In this document: positions 60,964-64,000 of the stretch, piece after piece | How the letters are laid out: every line of letters starts with the position of its first letter | Position numbering within the stretch: position 1 is the first letter of the stretch | NCBI RefSeq assembly: GCF_001886735.1 | Contig: NZ_CP018080.1 | Coordinates: 141,669-205,668 of the forward strand | DNA from: Sulfitobacter alexandrii | GTDB taxonomy: Bacteria; Pseudomonadota; Alphaproteobacteria; Rhodobacterales; Rhodobacteraceae | Reading direction: 5' to 3' | Length of the DNA: 64,000 bases | Translations under genes and position numbers: made by a program | Notes under the pieces: model-generated | Database searches by the model: none | What the model was told of the DNA's origin: nothing | What the model saw: only the letters and a program-made list of their open reading frames with translations

Positions 60964-61724
60964 GCGTCGTGGCACGAAACCTCACCTGGGGCCTCAAGCG
61001 CAAGACCATCGTCCGGGACGTGTCGCTCGACGTGGCCCCCGGTGAGACGCTTGGGCTGATCGGTCCGAACGGCTCGGGCAAGTCCTCATTGCTGCGCCTT
61101 TTGGCGGGACTGCGGCGTCCGGTCTCCGGCAGGGTCGAGATCAACGGCCAGGACATCGCGCAAGTGTCCCGCAAGGCGCTGTCGCGTCAGGTGGCCTTCG
61201 TCCAGCAGAGCGCCTCAACCGATACCAACGTCACCGTCGCCGATGTCGTGCGGCTTGGGCGGACGCCGCACCGGTCTGCGCTCTCAGGCTGGTCCAGGGC
61301 CGACGAGGCGTCGGTCGCCGAGGCGCTTGATCGCGTCGAGATGACATCGCACAGCAAGCAGCCCTGGCAGACCCTTTCCGGCGGCGAGCGCCAGCGCGTG
61401 CATATCGCCCGAGCTCTGGCGCAGGCACCGCGCGTGATGTTCCTCGACGAGCCGACGAACCATCTCGACATTCATCACCAGATCGAAATCCTCCGCATGG
61501 TGCGCGACCTCGACCTGACCAGCGTCATCGCTCTGCATGACCTCAACCTCGCAGCGATGTTCTGCGACCGTATCGTGGTTCTTCGACAGGGCGCTGTCTG
61601 CGCTTGCGGGACGCCCCAAGCCGTGCTCACCCGGGATACCCTGCGCGACGTGTTTCGCGTCTCCGCACAGATCGACGGGGCGGCGGATACCGGTCGCCCG
61701 CATATCCGTTTCAGCGCAGGATGA
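60960..61724 (+). CDS. Fe-siderophore/B12-type ABC transporter ATP-binding protein
   Basis: A 254-residue ATPase. Walker A GPNGSGKSS is near residue 37, signature LSGGERQRVHIARAL near 142, Walker B VMFLDEPTNHLDIHHQ near 160, and the switch His in VIALHDLNLAAMF. The start overlaps the permease stop (ATGA). It is last in the three-gene operon, ending just before a GC-rich hairpin that may terminate transcription from both sides. Confidence 0.9.
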   Translation: MSVVARNLTWGLKRKTIVRDVSLDVAPGETLGLIGPNGSGKSSLLRLLAGLRRPVSGRVEINGQDIAQVSRKALSRQVAFVQQSASTDTNVTVADVVRLGRTPHRSALSGWSRADEASVAEALDRVEMTSHSKQPWQTLSGGERQRVHIARALAQAPRVMFLDEPTNHLDIHHQIEILRMVRDLDLTSVIALHDLNLAAMFCDRIVVLRQGAVCACGTPQAVLTRDTLRDVFRVSAQIDGAADTGRPHIRFSAG

Positions 61725-61789
61725 GACGCTTGGGATCGAGCTGACAGAACCGTTGCACCCGACCGGGCGACGACCTGACCAAAGGGCAC

Positions 61790-61841
61790 GGGGGCGGAGG
61801 GATTCAGCCCGCCCTGAAATGCAGCAGTCCCCGCCGCCCCC
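61790..61841. terminator. GC-rich hairpin between convergent genes, possible bidirectional terminator
   Basis: Left arm at 61790-61802 (GGGGGCGG then AGGGA) pairs with 61828-61841 (TCCCC then GCCGCCCCC). Inside the loop is a second small hairpin, TTCAG-N6-CTGAA at 61803-61818. There is no T-run, so it is not a classical intrinsic terminator. Confidence 0.4.
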
Positions 61842-61849
61842 GGTTCCGG

Positions 61850-63085
61850 TCAGAGCGCAGCCGACTTCTTCTTAGCCACGCCGCCCTGCACGATCATGTC
61901 GATCCGGCTGCCCTGATCGGTCAACACGGAGATGTCCTCCAACGGGTTGCCGTTTACGACGATGAAATCCGCATGCGCGCCCGCTGCGATCACGCCAATC
62001 TCACCTTCCTTGCGCAGGATCTTTGCGGCATCGAGCGTCGCCGAGCGAATGACCGTGTGGTTCGGCAAATGGTTCGCCCGGATCAGGAATTCATCTGACT
62101 GGTAGGGATGCATGTCTCCGAGCAGGTCGGTCCCAAAGCCCAGCATCACGCCCGCCTCCACCCATTTCGCGGTGCGTTCCAGTCCGGCGCCGCGGATGCT
62201 TTCGGCACGCTCCATGGCCGCGGGTTCCATTCCGGCGTCGGCGCCCATTTTCGACACGATATCGAGCGTGATGTTGGTCGGAACGACCGGCACGCCTTCG
62301 CGGGCCATCCGGGCGATGGTATCGTCCGATGCGAGGTTGCCATGCTCGACACATCCGATCCCGCAATCGAGCGCGCGCTGGATTGCCTCATCGCAATAGA
62401 GATGTCCCGACACATAGGTGCCGTAGCCGTCGGCAACCTCCGCGATGGCCTTCAGCTCGTCGCGTGAGAAGACGAGGTAGCCGATGGGATCGGAGGGCGA
62501 AGAGACGCCGCCGTCCGCCATGACCTTGAGGAACTCCGCCCCGCCCTTGATCTCCTCGCGCGCAGCTCGGCGAACGGAATCGACCCCATCGACGATCCGT
62601 CCCATCGAGCCCAGGTTCGTCTCGTAGTGTTGCGGATATCCGGTATCGTAGCGTTGGCGGTAGTCGTTGTGTCCCCCGGTCTGCGACAGCGCCTTTCCGC
62701 ACATGACGACACGCGGCCCGTCGAAAAGTCCGTCGCGCTGCGCCTGACAGATGCCCCAGTCAGCACCGCCCATGTCGCGGACCGTCGTGAAGCCACGCAT
62801 GAGCATGCCTTTCATGATCTGCGCGGACTTGTGGGCAACCCAGGTATTCGGAAGCGCCGCGCTGAGGGCCAGGTTCCCACTTACCATGCTGATATGAACA
62901 TGGCAGTCGATCAGGCCCGGCATGACGACGGCCCCGCCCAGATCCATCGTCGTGTCGGCATCGAGCGACAGCGAGGTGCCTACCTCCACGAAGCGCCCGT
63001 CCTCCACGGCGAAATCCACCGGATCCGGCAGGTCCGCCTGGCTACCATCGACGATCCGCGCATTCTTGAAGAGTTGGACTGGCAT
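61850..63085 (-). CDS. Amidohydrolase family protein, prolidase/Xaa-Pro-dipeptidase-like
   Basis: A 411-residue binuclear metal hydrolase. Metal ligands visible: HxH in GLIDCHVHIS near 65, a lysine likely carbamylated in AEFLKVMADGG near 190, and His in YVSGHLYCDEA and CVEHGNLAS. The final Asp is in LGFGTDLLGDMH near 320. This group includes Xaa-Pro and Xaa-Arg/Lys dipeptidases. The divergent neighbour is a proline racemase-family gene, which supports a proline or hydroxyproline peptide as the substrate. The two share a 165-bp control region with a long inverted repeat. Confidence 0.83.
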   Translation of the reverse strand: MPVQLFKNARIVDGSQADLPDPVDFAVEDGRFVEVGTSLSLDADTTMDLGGAVVMPGLIDCHVHISMVSGNLALSAALPNTWVAHKSAQIMKGMLMRGFTTVRDMGGADWGICQAQRDGLFDGPRVVMCGKALSQTGGHNDYRQRYDTGYPQHYETNLGSMGRIVDGVDSVRRAAREEIKGGAEFLKVMADGGVSSPSDPIGYLVFSRDELKAIAEVADGYGTYVSGHLYCDEAIQRALDCGIGCVEHGNLASDDTIARMAREGVPVVPTNITLDIVSKMGADAGMEPAAMERAESIRGAGLERTAKWVEAGVMLGFGTDLLGDMHPYQSDEFLIRANHLPNHTVIRSATLDAAKILRKEGEIGVIAAGAHADFIVVNGNPLEDISVLTDQGSRIDMIVQGGVAKKKSAAL

Positions 63086-63135
63086 CGGTGCGCTCCTTGA
63101 AAATCTAAGATGAGATCGGCCGTAAACAGTACGTT

Positions 63136-63187
63136 TGACTTCCGAACAGGTCTGACTATAAAAGCAATCAGGTCTGTTCGCAAGTCA
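63136..63187. promoter_or_regulatory. 14-bp inverted repeat with nested direct repeat in a divergent promoter region
   Basis: TGACTTCCGAACAG (63136-63149) and CTGTTCGCAAGTCA (63174-63187) pair at 13 of 14 positions, 24 bp apart. CAGGTCTG occurs twice inside (63147-63154 and 63169-63176). This is probably the operator controlling both the amidohydrolase and racemase genes; the regulator is outside the window. Confidence 0.55.
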
Positions 63188-63251
63188 GGTGATACATCTT
63201 TGTTTCCCAGGTTCCGAGCGGCACCCCTGCATCAATCGAGTGAGAAACCAA

Positions 63252-64000
63252 GTGCGCTGGAAAAAGACCCTGAACGTTGTCGAAATTCATGCCGAAGGCG
63301 AAATCGGCAAGGTCATCGTGGGCGGAATCGGTCCGGTGCCCGGGGAAACGATGTTCGACAAGCGGCTCCATTTGGAAAACCATATGGATTCGATCCGCAA
63401 GATGGTGCTGTTCGAACCGCGTGGTGCTGTCTGGCATAACGCGAACGCGATCCTGCCATCCAATGATCCGGAGGCGGATTATGGCTATATCATCATGGAA
63501 TCGACGGAATATCCGGTCATGTCCGGGTCCAACACGATGTGTGTCGCCACGGTCCTGTTGGAGACCGGCATCCTGCCGATGGTGGAGCCGATCACCGAAC
63601 TGACGCTGGAAAGTCCTGCAGGGCTGATCCGCGTGCGATGCACCTGCGAGGACGGGAAGGTGACGGCCGTCCGGCTCGTGAACCAGCCCGCCTTCGTCTA
63701 TCACCGCGACAAGATCATCGAGGTAGAGGGCGTCGGAAGCCTGCGCTGCGACGTAAGCTATGGCGGGATGACCTTTGCCATGGTCGAAGCCGCCGATCTC
63801 GGCCTCTCCGTACGACCTGACGAAGCCCGGGATCTATGTTCGCTGGGCGAGAAGGTGAAGCGGGCGGCGGCGGAACAACTGGAGGTGCGGCACCCGCTGA
63901 ATCCGGACATCCCCGGCATTACCATCACGGAATTTACCACGCCACTGGAGCGCGAAGGGAGTTTGCTGCGTTCGCGGAACACCTGCATCGTCGCACCGGG
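63252..64000 (+). CDS. Proline racemase / hydroxyproline epimerase family protein (cut by right edge)
   Basis: The first 249 codons of a gene that continues past the window. It starts at GTG 63252 (another GTG lies four codons earlier). Family markers: VVEIHAEGEIGKVIVGG at the start, HNANAILPSNDPEADYGYIIM near 60, and the first active-site loop YPVMSGSNTMCVATVLLETG near 85. In proline racemase this loop carries Cys in MCGHGT; here the position is Ser (MSGSN), as in the Ser/Thr-containing dehydratase-like branches. The second active site (DRSPCGTGT) would lie just beyond the edge. It probably acts on a proline derivative released by the divergent prolidase-like enzyme. Confidence 0.82.
   Translation, partial: MRWKKTLNVVEIHAEGEIGKVIVGGIGPVPGETMFDKRLHLENHMDSIRKMVLFEPRGAVWHNANAILPSNDPEADYGYIIMESTEYPVMSGSNTMCVATVLLETGILPMVEPITELTLESPAGLIRVRCTCEDGKVTAVRLVNQPAFVYHRDKIIEVEGVGSLRCDVSYGGMTFAMVEAADLGLSVRPDEARDLCSLGEKVKRAAAEQLEVRHPLNPDIPGITITEFTTPLEREGSLLRSRNTCIVAP

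Noticed and set aside
1..64000. CRISPR arrays, tRNA/rRNA genes, intact insertion sequences, prophage or toxin-antitoxin genes
   Set aside because: No repeat-spacer pattern, RNA gene core, transposase motif or phage structural gene was recognised in reading the window.

Overview
The window is GC-rich, densely coded DNA from an alphaproteobacterium, most likely a Rhodobacterales/roseobacter-type organism. The evidence is the codon bias, many ATGA/GTGA gene overlaps, TRAP and branched-chain-type ABC transporters next to CoA-ester catabolism genes, and a ScpB-DUF1403 pair. I saw no rRNA, tRNA, CRISPR array or intact insertion sequence. The ScpB-DUF1403 pair hints at a plasmid or chromid, but no replication or partition genes are visible.

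Layout. (1) 1-4.7 kb: end of a membrane protein, M81 metallopeptidase, N-acyl-D-amino-acid deacylase-like amidohydrolase, CobW GTPase, and a convergent NUDIX hydrolase. (2) 4.8-12.3 kb, minus strand: a liv-type ABC operon (livF, livG, acyl-CoA ligase, livH, livM, livK) ending in a nitronate monooxygenase. (3) 12.6-15.6 kb, plus: enoyl-CoA hydratase, TetR, acyl-CoA ligase. (4) 15.6-30.7 kb, minus: one very long operon with TRAP genes (P-M-Q order), a phosphotransferase, a small partner protein, an acyl-CoA ligase, an ACAD11-like dehydrogenase, a DUF7064-like protein, and a sugar-type ABC transporter. One permease of that transporter is fused to an SMP-30/strictosidine-synthase-like propeller. 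(5) 30.9-42.6 kb: TetR plus PaaG-like isomerase; MaoC, SDR and acyl-CoA dehydrogenase on the minus strand; then hydratase, AtuA, a split biotin-dependent acyl-CoA carboxylase, a DsbA-like isomerase and TetR. (6) 42.6-48.9 kb: cardiolipin synthase, EEP phosphatase, ScpB, DUF1403, HxlR, MATE. (7) 49-57.8 kb: glycosyltransferases, a glycosyltransferase-HAD protein with an apparent frameshift, and a sulfotransferase. (8) 57.8-64 kb: Crp/Fnr regulator, Fe-siderophore/B12-type ABC transporter, a prolidase-like amidohydrolase, and a proline racemase-family gene cut by the right edge.

How it fits together. Regions 2-5 look like one catabolic island for an unidentified carboxylic acid or lactone. Phosphotransferase, small protein, CoA ligase and ACAD11-like dehydrogenase match the LvaA/B/E/C logic of 4-hydroxyacyl-CoA catabolism. 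The permease-fused propeller keeps the three metal ligands of lactonase-type propellers, so the operon may import a lactone, open it, and degrade the resulting hydroxy acid. An AtuA/AtuE/carboxylase set next to it could handle a branched or terpenoid-like acyl chain. Three divergent intergenic regions of this island carry closely related 21-bp palindromes (TTAWTGAR-N5-YTCATTAR), so it may be a single TetR-type regulon. Functions are inferred from motifs and context; no database search was run.
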